From Paenibacillus durus (lineage in GTDB: Bacteria > Bacillota > Bacilli > Paenibacillales > Paenibacillaceae): a DNA stretch of 64,000 nt. Positions within the stretch are counted from its first letter, which is position 1. Every line of letters begins with the position of its first letter. Location of the stretch: NCBI RefSeq assembly GCF_000756615.1, contig NZ_CP009288.1:2728001-2792000 (forward strand). Reading direction: 5' to 3'. A program made the translations under genes and the position numbers. Under the pieces are notes generated by a model. That model made no database searches, was not told where the DNA came from, and saw only the letters and a program-made list of their open reading frames with translations. Below are positions 18,362-26,696 of this stretch, in pieces.

Positions 18362-20097
18362 ACGGCAAGCAGGTTTGGAAAAGATTGATCATCTATACCG
18401 CGCAGTTTAGAAGCTCCACCATTTTGGCGGCGCTCTGCGCCATACTCAGCGTAGCGGCCAGCCTGATTGGTCCGCTGCTGATCGCCCGGGCGGTCGATTA
18501 TATGGTGGGACCGGGGAAGGTGGATTTTGACGCGCTGCTGAGGCTCATCCTGGAATTGGCGATTGTATTTCTTGCCGGAGGCCTGTGCGGCTGGCTGCTG
18601 ACCTATCTCACCAACCGGCTCGCCTACCGCACGGTAAACCGCATGCGGAACGACCTGTTCGACAAGCTGAACATCCTGCCGCTGAAATTCCATGACAACC
18701 ACCCGCAGGGCGACCTGATCAGCCGATTCGTGAACGACATGGACGCCGTTTCGGACGGTCTGCTTCAAGGCTTTCAGACTTTGCTTACCGGGGCTGTTAC
18801 GATTGTCGGCGCGATCGGACTTATGCTGTATATCAGCCCGCTCATGACCGTGGTCGTGCTGCTGTCGGCGCCCGCTTCGTACTATATGGCCCGGTTCATT
18901 ACAACGCGTTCGCAGCAGCTCTTCCGCGATCAGGCCAAAATTCTCGGCAGCCTTAACGGTTATGTGGAAGAAGTGGTCGGCGGGCAAAAGATCGTTCAGG
19001 CTTTTCACTATGAGGACAAAACCTATGAACGGTTCGAGGGACTGAACGGGGAACTGTATCAGGCTGGCGTCAATGCACAGTTTTACGGATCTCTCTCCGG
19101 CCCGACGACCCGGCTGGTTAACAACATTACGTTTTCCGTTATCGCGATCATCGGCAGTATCGTCATTATCGCGGGCGGGTTGACCGTTGGGGATTTGTCC
19201 GGCTTTCTGATCTATTCCAATCTGTTCGCCAAGCCATTTAATGAAATAACCGGCGTCATTACGCAGCTTCAGTCGGCGACCGCCTCGGCGCAGCGTATCT
19301 TTGCGGTTCTGGATCTTGACCCTGAGCAGCCCGACGCTCCGGATGCGTTTGACCCTGAGCCGGGGCAGGGGACGGTTGTATTCGACAAGGTCAAATTTGC
19401 TTATCATCCCGAACGTCCCTTAATTACGGGGTTCAGCCTGGAGGTCAAACCGGGCACCCGGGTCGCCATTGTCGGACAGACGGGAGCAGGCAAGACGACG
19501 CTGGTTAACCTGCTGATGCGTTTTTATGATGCAGGCGGCGGCGCGATCCGAATCGGAGGCGTGGACATCAGGGATATGACGCGCGACAGCCTGCGCCGCA
19601 ATTTCGGGATGGTGCTGCAGGATACGTGGCTGTTCGGCGGAACAATCCGGGACAATATCGCTTACGGCAAGCCGGAGGCGACTGATGAAGAAGTCATCGC
19701 CGCCGCCAAAGCTGTGAGCGCACACAGTTTCATCAAACGTCTTCCGGACGGCTACAATACCGTGATCAGCGGCTCAGGCGACAACCTGTCCCAGGGACAG
19801 AAGCAGCTGCTTACAATCGCGCGCGTGCTGCTTGCCGACCCGCCGATGCTCATTCTGGACGAGGCGACGAGCAGCATCGACACCCGGACCGAAATTCGCA
19901 TCCAGCGAGCTTTCCTGAAAATGATGGACGGACGCACCAGCTTCGTCATCGCCCACCGGCTGTCCACGATCCGCGAGTCGGACCTGATTCTGTTCATGAA
20001 GGACGGCGATATTGTGGAAAGCGGAACCCATGAGCAGCTTCTCCGTCTGGGAGGCTATTACGCCCGGCTGTACAACAGCCAGTTTGCAGCGGTTTAG
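18358..20097 (+). CDS. ABC exporter half-transporter, catalytic subunit
   Basis: The partner half-transporter (579 residues), with six helices and an NBD carrying Walker A GQTGAGKTT (about 374-382), a variant signature LSQGQKQ (about 477) and a canonical Walker B with catalytic Glu (LILDEATSS, about 499), then the H-loop AHRLST. The pair should have one consensus and one degenerate ATP site, the BmrCD/TM287-288 arrangement, and export drugs or lipophilic compounds. Its start overlaps the upstream stop by four bases and GAGGAGG precedes it. A terminator follows. Confidence 0.94.
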   Translation: MNGKQVWKRLIIYTAQFRSSTILAALCAILSVAASLIGPLLIARAVDYMVGPGKVDFDALLRLILELAIVFLAGGLCGWLLTYLTNRLAYRTVNRMRNDLFDKLNILPLKFHDNHPQGDLISRFVNDMDAVSDGLLQGFQTLLTGAVTIVGAIGLMLYISPLMTVVVLLSAPASYYMARFITTRSQQLFRDQAKILGSLNGYVEEVVGGQKIVQAFHYEDKTYERFEGLNGELYQAGVNAQFYGSLSGPTTRLVNNITFSVIAIIGSIVIIAGGLTVGDLSGFLIYSNLFAKPFNEITGVITQLQSATASAQRIFAVLDLDPEQPDAPDAFDPEPGQGTVVFDKVKFAYHPERPLITGFSLEVKPGTRVAIVGQTGAGKTTLVNLLMRFYDAGGGAIRIGGVDIRDMTRDSLRRNFGMVLQDTWLFGGTIRDNIAYGKPEATDEEVIAAAKAVSAHSFIKRLPDGYNTVISGSGDNLSQGQKQLLTIARVLLADPPMLILDEATSSIDTRTEIRIQRAFLKMMDGRTSFVIAHRLSTIRESDLILFMKDGDIVESGTHEQLLRLGGYYARLYNSQFAAV

Positions 20098-20172
20098 GCT
20101 GATAGTCAGCCCATTTTATGCACCTTTAAGCATCGAGGATTATATAATAAACCTGACCCCCAAAGATGTCTC

Positions 20173-20203
20173 TTTGCCCCGCCGGATGGCGGGGTTCTTT
20201 TTT
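20173..20203 (+). terminator. Terminator of the ABC exporter operon
   Basis: CCCCGCC / GGCGGGG stem with a GGAT loop followed by TTCTTTTTT. It lies about 80 bp past the second exporter gene. Confidence 0.85.
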
Positions 20204-20205
20204 GG

Positions 20206-20222
20206 TTATATAAGATGAACTT
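20206..20222 (+). repeat. 17-bp inverted repeat, left copy
   Basis: TTATATAAGATGAACTT occurs here and in perfect inverted orientation at 23502-23518. The two copies bracket both insertion sequences. The outer TTATATAA is itself palindromic, so it could be an 8-bp target duplication around GATGAACTT termini. Confidence 0.7.
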
Positions 20223-20254
20223 AAGATTTTCCCATCAGATATCAGTCGTAACTA

Positions 20255-21962
20255 GGGTTTGCTGAACAACATATCGGTTTTGGTTAACACCCGGTAAGTG
20301 GCCTATAGAAAACCCAGCCGAAAAAATGGACAAAAAGAGCCCGTAACCGGCGCTCCAAATTCATGACCATGAATGAAAGGGCGATTACTGTCAGGCTTCT
20401 TGCCGCGCCTTTCGCTCGAATCAAGCCTAACCCGTAGCGGCGTTTACCTTCTCCAAACTTGCCTTCGATCGCATTGCGTTCCGCTGCATCTTGCCGTTCT
20501 TGCTTACGGTGTGTCGCCTGGTTTTCTGCTGAAGGCCTGCCCAGTTTGGGGCCGCTGAGACGAATGCACACCCCTTTACAGTAGGCAAGGTTCTCTCGAT
20601 TCCGGTAGATCTTGTCTGCCAGGATCACCGCCGGATACGCGCCAAAACGCTCTTTGTACGATTTCACCGCATCTTGCAGGGTGCCCGATTCGTTAAAGTT
20701 GTCCCATTGCATCGTTTCGATCCAGGCGTATCCGTTGGACAGACTGGCTGCTATCTTGGCTCCAAACTCGACGGACGCTCCGGCTTTTCCCCGGACAATC
20801 GGTCGGACATGCGGCTGTTCGATGCTTACGATTCGATGCTCCACCCGGTGCACTCCGCCATTCATCATTTCTTGTTGCTGCCGGTGCAGTTCGCGAATGA
20901 CTAGCAAACGGCGATAGGTCATTTTGCTCAAAGTACTCAGCGAGGTTTGCTGGCTCAGGTTTTCAATGATTCGCAGATCCCGACCCACATAGCCGAGCTG
21001 CTTCTTGACCGCTTTGCGGATCGTTTTACCTTTGGGCTGGCGTTGTTTAGATACAAGCAGGTACGCTTTACGGGCTTGTCTGCGGTACGTGCACCGATCA
21101 GCGGCTGATGCAATGCGTCAATGATACCTTCCAGGATTTCACGAGCATGATTCAATAGCCCCAGATCTGTCGGATACTTGATGTCGGCAGGCGCACAGGT
21201 TGCATCCAGCATCAACGTGCCGCGATGGGTTTGTGCGTCGGGATTGGGAAGAAGACGAAAGAGGGACTTGGCCTTGCCCTTTTGTTGAGACTTTTCCGGC
21301 GTGGTATCCACTTCCAGAATCGTTAGGGTGTCGTCCATTTTCATGACCATTTGTCCACCCCCGGGTGATCATCGTCGTCATCACGTGTTTGTTCCTTGGC
21401 TTTAGCCGCTGCTTTTGCTGCTTCCTGCTCGGCCTTCAGCCCTTCTTTTATGATCCAGTCATTGATCTCGTGAAGGATGTCGGGACCCAACCGGTCGCGA
21501 AAGTGAGTCATCAAGGAATGATGGAAGGGCTCTTTGTCCACGTAACCGCCAAAACCCAGAAAATACTGCAAATAGGGGTTTTCCATGATCTGCAAAGTGG
21601 TTTCCCGGTCGGTTAAGCCTAGACGTTCCTTGATCAACAGGGAGCCCAAAGCCAAACGTACCGAATACGCCTTTTGCCCTTCGTCGGGTGCGCCGAACAC
21701 CTTTACATATTTTTCTTCCGCTTGCTCCCAGGGAACGAGCTTGGCCAGCTTCACCCACCGATTGTTGGGGTTCAGTTTGCCGCCAAAGGGCAGGTAAAAA
21801 TCTTTGAGAAGATCGTCGGTCGATTCTATCCGTTCAAACATGATAATTCACTCCATCTGCAAGGTTTTTTTGCATTTTTCGAGTATTTCCTTGCAGATGA
21901 TTTCGACAAAAACGGCTTCTATTCCTTGTGGGAGTAAGAGTTTTTGTTTATTCAGCAAGCCC
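20255..21962 (-). mobile_element. IS5/IS1182-type insertion sequence, degenerate
   Basis: The element is 1708 bp and bounded by imperfect terminal repeats, GGGTTTGCTGAACAACA at left and the complement of TGTTTATTCAGCAAGCCC at right. It is flanked by a perfect 6-bp duplication TAACTA (20249-20254 and 21963-21968). Joining the flanks restores a plausible empty site, CAGTCG-TAACTA-CGAGG. The transposase reads leftward and is broken into three frames, so this copy is probably immobile. Confidence 0.85.
20284..21841 (-). pseudogene. IS5/IS1182-type transposase, frameshifted
   Basis: A DDE transposase of about 519 residues in three frames. Frame 1 (21841-21341) is the N-terminal DNA-binding and DUF772-like part; frame 2 (21350-20955) holds the first catalytic Asp in MLDATCAPAD; frame 3 (20988-20284) holds the second Asp in VILADKIYRN and the Glu in RNAIEGKFGEGKRRYG. 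Frame 1 to 2 changes near a G5 run at about 21360, where the stop and an ATG overlap as ATGA. Frame 2 to 3 changes near 21085, since KAYLLVSKQRQPKGK reads through in frame 3 upstream of its first start codon. The second shift inactivates the gene; the first could be a coding convention of the element. Confidence 0.85.
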
Positions 21963-21968
21963 TAACTA
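21963..21968 (+). repeat. 6-bp target duplication of the IS5/IS1182-type element
   Basis: TAACTA directly follows the right terminal CCC and matches TAACTA directly before the left terminal GGG (20249-20254). Confidence 0.8.
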
Positions 21969-22045
21969 CGAGGAATGTTTGGACTTCCGGCCGCTGTTTA
22001 TAATGCTACATAGAATCTAGACAGCAAAAAAGGAGATTCTTAGTT

Positions 22046-22339
22046 GTGCCAACATCAAGACGAACATTCACGCCGGAAGAAAAAGCACGAATTGTACTGG
22101 AGATTCTAAGAGAAGAAAAGTCCATTTCGCAGCTGGCTTCGGAAGAAGGAATCCATCCCAATGTGTTAAATCGCTGGAAGAATGAAGCGACTCAAAATCT
22201 GGCTCAGCTCTTTGTAGACGACCGGAAAGGGATCACGAAGATGAAAAAAGAATACGAGCAGCAGATCGAAGACCTCTACGCCGAAGTGGGTAAACTGACC
22301 ACCCAATTGTCGTGGCTCAAAAAAAAATCTGGCCGATAA
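22046..22339 (+). CDS. IS3-family transposase OrfA
   Basis: A 97-residue helix-turn-helix protein (RRTFTPEEKARIVLEIL, then SISQLASEEGIHPNVLNRWKNE, transposase_8/HTH type) followed by a leucine-rich coiled coil. The GTG start at 22046 follows AAGGAG by ten bases. Translation ends just after a run of nine A, where a -1 slip would fuse it to OrfB. Alone, OrfA usually binds the IS ends and modulates transposition. Confidence 0.88.
   Translation: MPTSRRTFTPEEKARIVLEILREEKSISQLASEEGIHPNVLNRWKNEATQNLAQLFVDDRKGITKMKKEYEQQIEDLYAEVGKLTTQLSWLKKKSGR
22319..22327 (+). promoter_or_regulatory. Programmed -1 frameshift site (A9)
   Basis: Nine consecutive A at the orfA/orfB junction. A -1 slip changes the frame from KKKSGR-stop to KKNLADNLSRAER, which continues directly into OrfB. 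This is the standard way IS3 elements make the fused OrfAB transposase. Confidence 0.8.
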
Positions 22340-22358
22340 TCTCAGCCGTGCCGAACGG

Positions 22359-23189
22359 TTGCTCCTCGTCGAGTATGGGAACGCTGAACTTTCCATTCAA
22401 ACGCAGGCGGACTTGCTCAGCCTGAATCGTTCCAGCCTGTATTACAAGCCGGTCCCTCCCTCCCCGGAGGAAATTCGCCTCAAGCACCGGATTGACGAGC
22501 TTTACACCCGCCATTCGTTTATGGGTTACCGGACGATTGCGGCCATCATGAACCGGGAAGGGGATGCTATTCATCCCAACACCGTACGGCGGTATATGCG
22601 GGAAATGGGGATCATGGCGATCTTCCCCGGTCCTAACCTGAGTAAGCGAGACCTACAGCACCGGATCTACCCGTACCTGCTGCGTAAGCTGCCGATTACA
22701 GCGCCGGATCAGGTCTGGAGTGTCGATATTACCTATATCCGCATGAAACAGGGCTGGATGTATCTGTATGCCGTCATGGACTGGTATTCGCGCTTCATTG
22801 TGGACTGGCAACTGGATCAAAGTCTGGAAATTGACTTTGTCCTGGAAACCATGAAACGCGCCTTGGCCCGTCGTGTTCCGTCCATCGTGAACAGCGACCA
22901 GGGCAGCCACTTCACCAGTCCCAAGTACATTGATCTGCTCAAGGAAAAGGAGATTCGGATCAGCATGGACGGGAAGGGCCGAGCGACAGACAATATTGTC
23001 ATTGAGCGCTTTTGGCGCAGCCTAAAGTACAACGAAATTTACATCAACGAGTATGGCAGTCCAAGAGAGACCCGGCAGGGTGTAGGAGGATATATCCATT
23101 TGCATAATCACTACCTGCCTCATCAGTCCCTGCAAAACCATACGCCGGCTGCTGTGTATAACCAGGAGGTCATGCTTTCATCCACATAG
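22359..23189 (+). CDS. IS3-family transposase OrfB (integrase core)
   Basis: The catalytic half of an IS3 transposase, 276 residues from TTG 22359, though the frame is open back to the A9 slip site and the natural product is OrfAB. It contains an HTH_21 domain (HSFMGYRTI, NTVRRYMREMGI) and an rve DDE core: first Asp in VWSVDITYI, second in VNSDQGSHF, Glu in NIVIERFWRSLKYNEIY. All three catalytic residues are present. Confidence 0.92.
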   Translation: MLLVEYGNAELSIQTQADLLSLNRSSLYYKPVPPSPEEIRLKHRIDELYTRHSFMGYRTIAAIMNREGDAIHPNTVRRYMREMGIMAIFPGPNLSKRDLQHRIYPYLLRKLPITAPDQVWSVDITYIRMKQGWMYLYAVMDWYSRFIVDWQLDQSLEIDFVLETMKRALARRVPSIVNSDQGSHFTSPKYIDLLKEKEIRISMDGKGRATDNIVIERFWRSLKYNEIYINEYGSPRETRQGVGGYIHLHNHYLPHQSLQNHTPAAVYNQEVMLSST

Positions 23190-23345
23190 GAATAAGGTGA
23201 AGGGAACTTTGTTCCCCTCCCGCGCCTTCGCTTGGGCCTTGTCCTCCACCTACAACAGCTCTACTTTTCACTTTGCACTTTTTTTCACACCTTAAATATA
23301 TTCAAATCTCTGTCTTGACATCTTGTAGCACCATAGTTGTCCCCC

Positions 23346-23500
23346 CCAGATTTCTTTATACTAATCGCTCTTCGCGGATGAAATCCGGAGACAGCCTATG
23401 CTTTCGAAGCGAGCTTTCCTACGGAAAGCTTTCGGGCGGTCGCTATTGCTCCTACAGTTCCAAACTTCCCCTTCGCTACTCCTTACCTTGATGTCATTTT
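23346..23500. repeat. Probable dispersed intergenic repeat, interrupted by the IS3 element
   Basis: This non-coding stretch between the IS3 right end and the 17-bp repeat has internal dyad elements, including GAGCTTTCCTACGGAAAGCTTTC (a GCTTTCC/GGAAAGC hairpin at about 23411-23431). With the 17-bp repeat at its outer end it may be part of a small palindromic element that the IS copies entered. I recognise no gene here. Confidence 0.4.
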
Positions 23501-23501
23501 C

Positions 23502-23518
23502 AAGTTCATCTTATATAA
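23502..23518 (-). repeat. 17-bp inverted repeat, right copy
   Basis: AAGTTCATCTTATATAA is the exact reverse complement of 20206-20222. The 3.3 kb between the copies consists almost entirely of the two insertion sequences. Confidence 0.7.
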
Positions 23519-23604
23519 TGGGTTTTTATGTAATTTAGTTCGTTTACCTATTCTTACCAATGGAATATACTGTCTTTACTCGATCAGATTAAGGGGGGGC
23601 TCAT

Positions 23605-24093
23605 ATGCGCATAGCGTTAAAAACAATCGGAGTCCTGTTTAGTTTAACTGCCGTAGCTTTGGCTATACAGGTGTTGATTAATCTCGGCTCTGAAACTCAG
23701 GTGAGAATGTCCTGGATGATGCTTGCCCTATGCGGTTCGTTATTTTTTAACGGGCTGGCGGCATATTTGAAGAACAAGAACAGGCAAGGGATATATTCGG
23801 TCGTGATTGCTTTGGTTCTTTTCATATTCGTTGTTATAATAGCACTTTTGAGTGGATGTCAAAGTCCTCCAAAAACAAAAGTTGTCCAAATATCAGCAGA
23901 ACAAGCCAAATCCGTTGTCCAGCAGCATCATAAGAAAAACAGCAATTTTGGTGAAGCCGAAATAATTTCGATAAAACACATAGATAACGAGTACAAAGTA
24001 ACATGGGAAAGAAAAAGTAATTGCGAGAGCGGAACAGATTATGTTAATGACAAAGATGGGACTATTACAAGAGGTGAGGTCTCTATCTGCTAA
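23605..24093 (+). CDS. DUF3953-like membrane protein with internal lipobox
   Basis: A 162-residue protein. The N-terminal half has three hydrophobic segments like DUF3953 proteins. The third segment ends in ALLSGCQSPP, a perfect lipobox in the middle of the chain, and the rest (about 75 residues, QISAEQAKSVVQQ and EYKVTWERKSNCES) looks like a PepSY-type extracellular domain. It therefore resembles a membrane protein gene joined to a lipoprotein gene. Start ATG 23605 follows a GGGGGG run. Function is unknown. It lies just outside the double-IS region, so a recombination origin for the fusion is possible. Confidence 0.7.
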   Translation: MRIALKTIGVLFSLTAVALAIQVLINLGSETQVRMSWMMLALCGSLFFNGLAAYLKNKNRQGIYSVVIALVLFIFVVIIALLSGCQSPPKTKVVQISAEQAKSVVQQHHKKNSNFGEAEIISIKHIDNEYKVTWERKSNCESGTDYVNDKDGTITRGEVSIC

Positions 24094-24217
24094 GCCAACC
24101 TCCGGTCAGAGTCTCTCGAAGATGCAGCCGAACCCCTCATTAGCGGTTGTTTTTCTTGCGATTAAAGAATTGTTCAGCTCCGCTGAGAATTCAAAGATTC
24201 ACTTAATCATAAAAACC

Positions 24218-24257
24218 GCTCTCCGGCTTGTCGCACAAGCCATGAGAGCAGCTTTTT
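24218..24257. terminator. Bidirectional terminator
   Basis: GCTCTC-GGCTTGT pairs with ACAAGCC-GAGAGC, and the plus strand continues AGCTTTTT. It lies between the convergent membrane protein (+) and nitroreductase (-) genes. Confidence 0.8.
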
Positions 24258-24266
24258 CATGCCAAC

Positions 24267-24902
24267 TTACATAAAATCGACGAACTCGCCCACCGGCTTG
24301 CGGTAGCCGCGCGGTCTGATCTTGCGTTGGTTGTCCTTGCCGATGGTAATCAGCATCACGGGAACGAGATGGTCCGGCAGTCCAAGGATGTTCTTGACGG
24401 CCTCCGGATCGAATCCGATCATCGGGCAAGTATCCCAGCCCTTGTCTTTGGCGATCAGCATGAACTGCATGGCGGACAGTGAAGCGTTGCGGATCGCCTC
24501 GTCGCGCTGGAAAGCCTCTTTGCCTATGTATGCCTGATTGATCGCTTCGATCACCCCGTCATATTCCTCCTGCGACATCGCCCCCAGCATTTTGAGACCA
24601 CCGTAAATTTCCGGCGCCTGCTTGTAGGCATGCATATCACCCAGAACGGCAATGACGGCAGAGGCGGTATGAATTTTGTATTGTCCGTAGGCGCTCTCGC
24701 GAATCTGTTCCTTAAGCTCCGGGTCCGCAATCACTTTATAACGGGCGTGCTGTAGATTGAAAGCTGAAGGAGCGAGTCTGGTGTGGGAGAAGATTTCTTC
24801 CAGCTCGCTCTGCGGAATTTTGACGCCCTCCACGAAATTCATGGCCGATCTGCGGGCTTGAACAACTTCTAAAAAAGGGTTAGCGGTTGCTTGTGTATCC
24901 AT
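24267..24902 (-). CDS. Nitroreductase-family protein
   Basis: A 211-residue FMN-dependent nitroreductase of the YodC/HBN1-like type, which reduces nitro compounds or quinones with NAD(P)H. The FMN-binding Arg-Arg-Ser (QARRSAMNF) is near the N-terminus, with APSAFNLQ and GWDTCPMIGFDP motifs as in the family. ATG 24902 has GGAGG at good spacing; the upstream ATG at 24917 overlaps that ribosome site and is rejected. The AT-rich upstream region suggests a strong promoter. Confidence 0.92.
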   Translation of the reverse strand: MDTQATANPFLEVVQARRSAMNFVEGVKIPQSELEEIFSHTRLAPSAFNLQHARYKVIADPELKEQIRESAYGQYKIHTASAVIAVLGDMHAYKQAPEIYGGLKMLGAMSQEEYDGVIEAINQAYIGKEAFQRDEAIRNASLSAMQFMLIAKDKGWDTCPMIGFDPEAVKNILGLPDHLVPVMLITIGKDNQRKIRPRGYRKPVGEFVDFM

Positions 24903-25045
24903 TAATACTGCCTCCATCCAATGATTAAAAATTAATTAATTTATTAAATAAATATACTTACTAATAGTTACTTAATAATATATCACGGCTTCAATCATCC
25001 GTCAATGATGCCATGAATTTTGGGATTGCCATTATTTCCAAATCG

Positions 25046-25060
25046 TAATAGAGTCTATTA
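25046..25060. promoter_or_regulatory. 15-bp palindrome upstream of the peptide-binding protein gene
   Basis: TAATAGA-G-TCTATTA is a perfect dyad in the gap between the divergent nitroreductase and peptide-binding protein genes, about 35 bp before the latter's start. It could be an operator for either gene; the binding protein is unknown. Confidence 0.5.
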
Positions 25061-25093
25061 TTAGAGCGGTTACAACCGGAAAGGAGCTGTATA

Positions 25094-26680
25094 ATGAAGA
25101 AAAAGATCATGATCCCCGCGGCGGTATGCTTTCTGGCCGTTTCGATTTGCCTGGCTTCTTTGGCCTGGGGCGCGCCGAGGGAGCAAATTTTCCGCTTTAT
25201 TCTGTATAATAATCCGATTTCGCTGGACCCTGCTTTGTCGTACGACAGCACAAGCGACGAGGTGCTAAACGGGGTTTTTGAAGGGCTGGTGCGCACCGGC
25301 AGGAACGGCGGAATTGAACCGGCCATGGCGAAGTCGTGGACCGTGTCGCAGGACGGCAGGACGTACACGTTCAAGCTCAGAGGCGACGCGGCTTGGAGCA
25401 ACAAGCAGAAGGTTAAAGCTTCGGATTTCGAATATGCGTGGAAAAGAGTGCTGAATCCCGTCACCTCGTCCCCCCAAGCCTATATGCTGTACTATCTTGC
25501 GGGCGGAGAGGCGTATCATAACGGGACGCTAAAAGACGCTTCGAAGGTCGGCGTTCAGGCCGTGAACGATACGACACTCAAAGTGACGCTGCGGAGCCGG
25601 ACCCCCTACTTTTTGCAGTTGGCGGCTTCCCGGGCTTATCTGCCGGTCAATCCGTCCGTGGTGAAGAGCAATAAGAATTGGGCGCTGTCTGCCAAAAGCC
25701 TTGTCGGCAACGGTCCGTTCACTCTGACGAAATGGGTGCCTGACCAAGAAATCGTGCTGTCCAAGAACAAATTCTACCCCGAAGCGAAGAAGATTCATTT
25801 TGACCGGATCAAGATAGGTATCATGAACGATCCAGCTCAGGAGCTGGCCATGTACAAGCAGGGTCAACTGGACTGGTCGGGGCCGTCCGAGACGAACATC
25901 AATGTCTTCAAGCTGGATAAAGCAACAAAAAAGGACGTGCACACCTACAATCCCGCCAGTACATATTATTACGTGTTCAATGTAACCAAGCCTCCATTCG
26001 ACAACGTAAACATCCGCCGTGCGCTGGGCATGGCGATTTCAAGAGAGATGCTGACCCATGGAACGCCGGCCTATGCTTTTGTTCCGCCGGGTATCCGGGG
26101 CGCCGGTAAGACGTTTAGGGAAGAAGCTTCCGGAGCGCCTTATTTTACAGAGGATACGGACAAGGCGCAGGAGCTGCTGAAAAAAGGCTTGCAAGAGGAA
26201 GGCTTGAGCACGTTCCCGGAAACGAAGCTTATTTTTAATGAGGGACATGAGTATATCTCATCTGCGGTTACTTCGATGTGGGCGGATAATCTGGGAATCG
26301 ACGTATATGCCGAGGTTCAGCCCTGGGAGGAACTGCTGGATAACCGCATGACCTTGAACTTTGAGATCGCCAGAGCCGGCTGGACGGCGGATTATAACGA
26401 TCCCGCTTCTTTTCTTGAACTGTACACTTCCTGGAGCACGGATAATGACAGCGGCTGGCATAACGCGGAGTATGATTCCTATATTCGCCAAGCCCAGCAG
26501 ACGGGGGACGATGCAGTGCGTATGAAGCTGTACCATCAAGCCGAGCGTCTGCTGATCGATCAGATGGTCATCATCCCGGTTTACTATTATAAAGAATTCA
26601 CTTTGCAAAAACCCTATGTGCACGGTGTTTATAAAGACTATTCAGGTGCTCTCGTTTACCGGGACGGGTATTTGAAATAA
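25094..26680 (+). CDS. Oligopeptide ABC transporter substrate-binding protein (OppA/DppE type)
   Basis: A 528-residue family 5 solute-binding protein (FILYNNPISLDPALSYD; DFEYAWKRVLNP; GNGPFTLTKW). Such proteins capture oligopeptides for an Opp/Dpp importer. The N-terminus is a Sec signal ending SLAWG-APRE with no Cys. Most Gram-positive binding proteins are lipid-anchored, so this one seems to be released or anchored by its uncleaved signal. No permease or ATPase gene is adjacent. A serine-hydrolase gene follows after 16 bp. ATG 25094 follows AAAGGAG. Confidence 0.92.
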   Translation: MKKKIMIPAAVCFLAVSICLASLAWGAPREQIFRFILYNNPISLDPALSYDSTSDEVLNGVFEGLVRTGRNGGIEPAMAKSWTVSQDGRTYTFKLRGDAAWSNKQKVKASDFEYAWKRVLNPVTSSPQAYMLYYLAGGEAYHNGTLKDASKVGVQAVNDTTLKVTLRSRTPYFLQLAASRAYLPVNPSVVKSNKNWALSAKSLVGNGPFTLTKWVPDQEIVLSKNKFYPEAKKIHFDRIKIGIMNDPAQELAMYKQGQLDWSGPSETNINVFKLDKATKKDVHTYNPASTYYYVFNVTKPPFDNVNIRRALGMAISREMLTHGTPAYAFVPPGIRGAGKTFREEASGAPYFTEDTDKAQELLKKGLQEEGLSTFPETKLIFNEGHEYISSAVTSMWADNLGIDVYAEVQPWEELLDNRMTLNFEIARAGWTADYNDPASFLELYTSWSTDNDSGWHNAEYDSYIRQAQQTGDDAVRMKLYHQAERLLIDQMVIIPVYYYKEFTLQKPYVHGVYKDYSGALVYRDGYLK

Positions 26681-26696
26681 AGGAGGACTTCCGAAG

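Larger units (their letters stand above)
21985..23345 (+). mobile_element. IS3-family (IS150/IS51-type) insertion sequence
   Basis: About 1.36 kb with two overlapping-phase genes, orfA and orfB. The ends are approximate: the left segment (TATAATGCTACA...CTAGACAG, 21999-22023) and the complement of the right segment near 23309-23335 (CTATGGTGCTACA...CAAGACAG) are related inverted sequences. A TATAAT at 21999-22004 inside the left end is a likely transposase -10 box. The element begins within about 20 bp of the end of the IS5/IS1182-type element. Both genes look intact, so it may be active. Confidence 0.78.

Noticed and set aside
18205..19407. A 400-codon open frame on the minus strand across the ABC exporter genes
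   Set aside because: It overlaps two well-supported exporter subunits and has no family resemblance or ribosome site.
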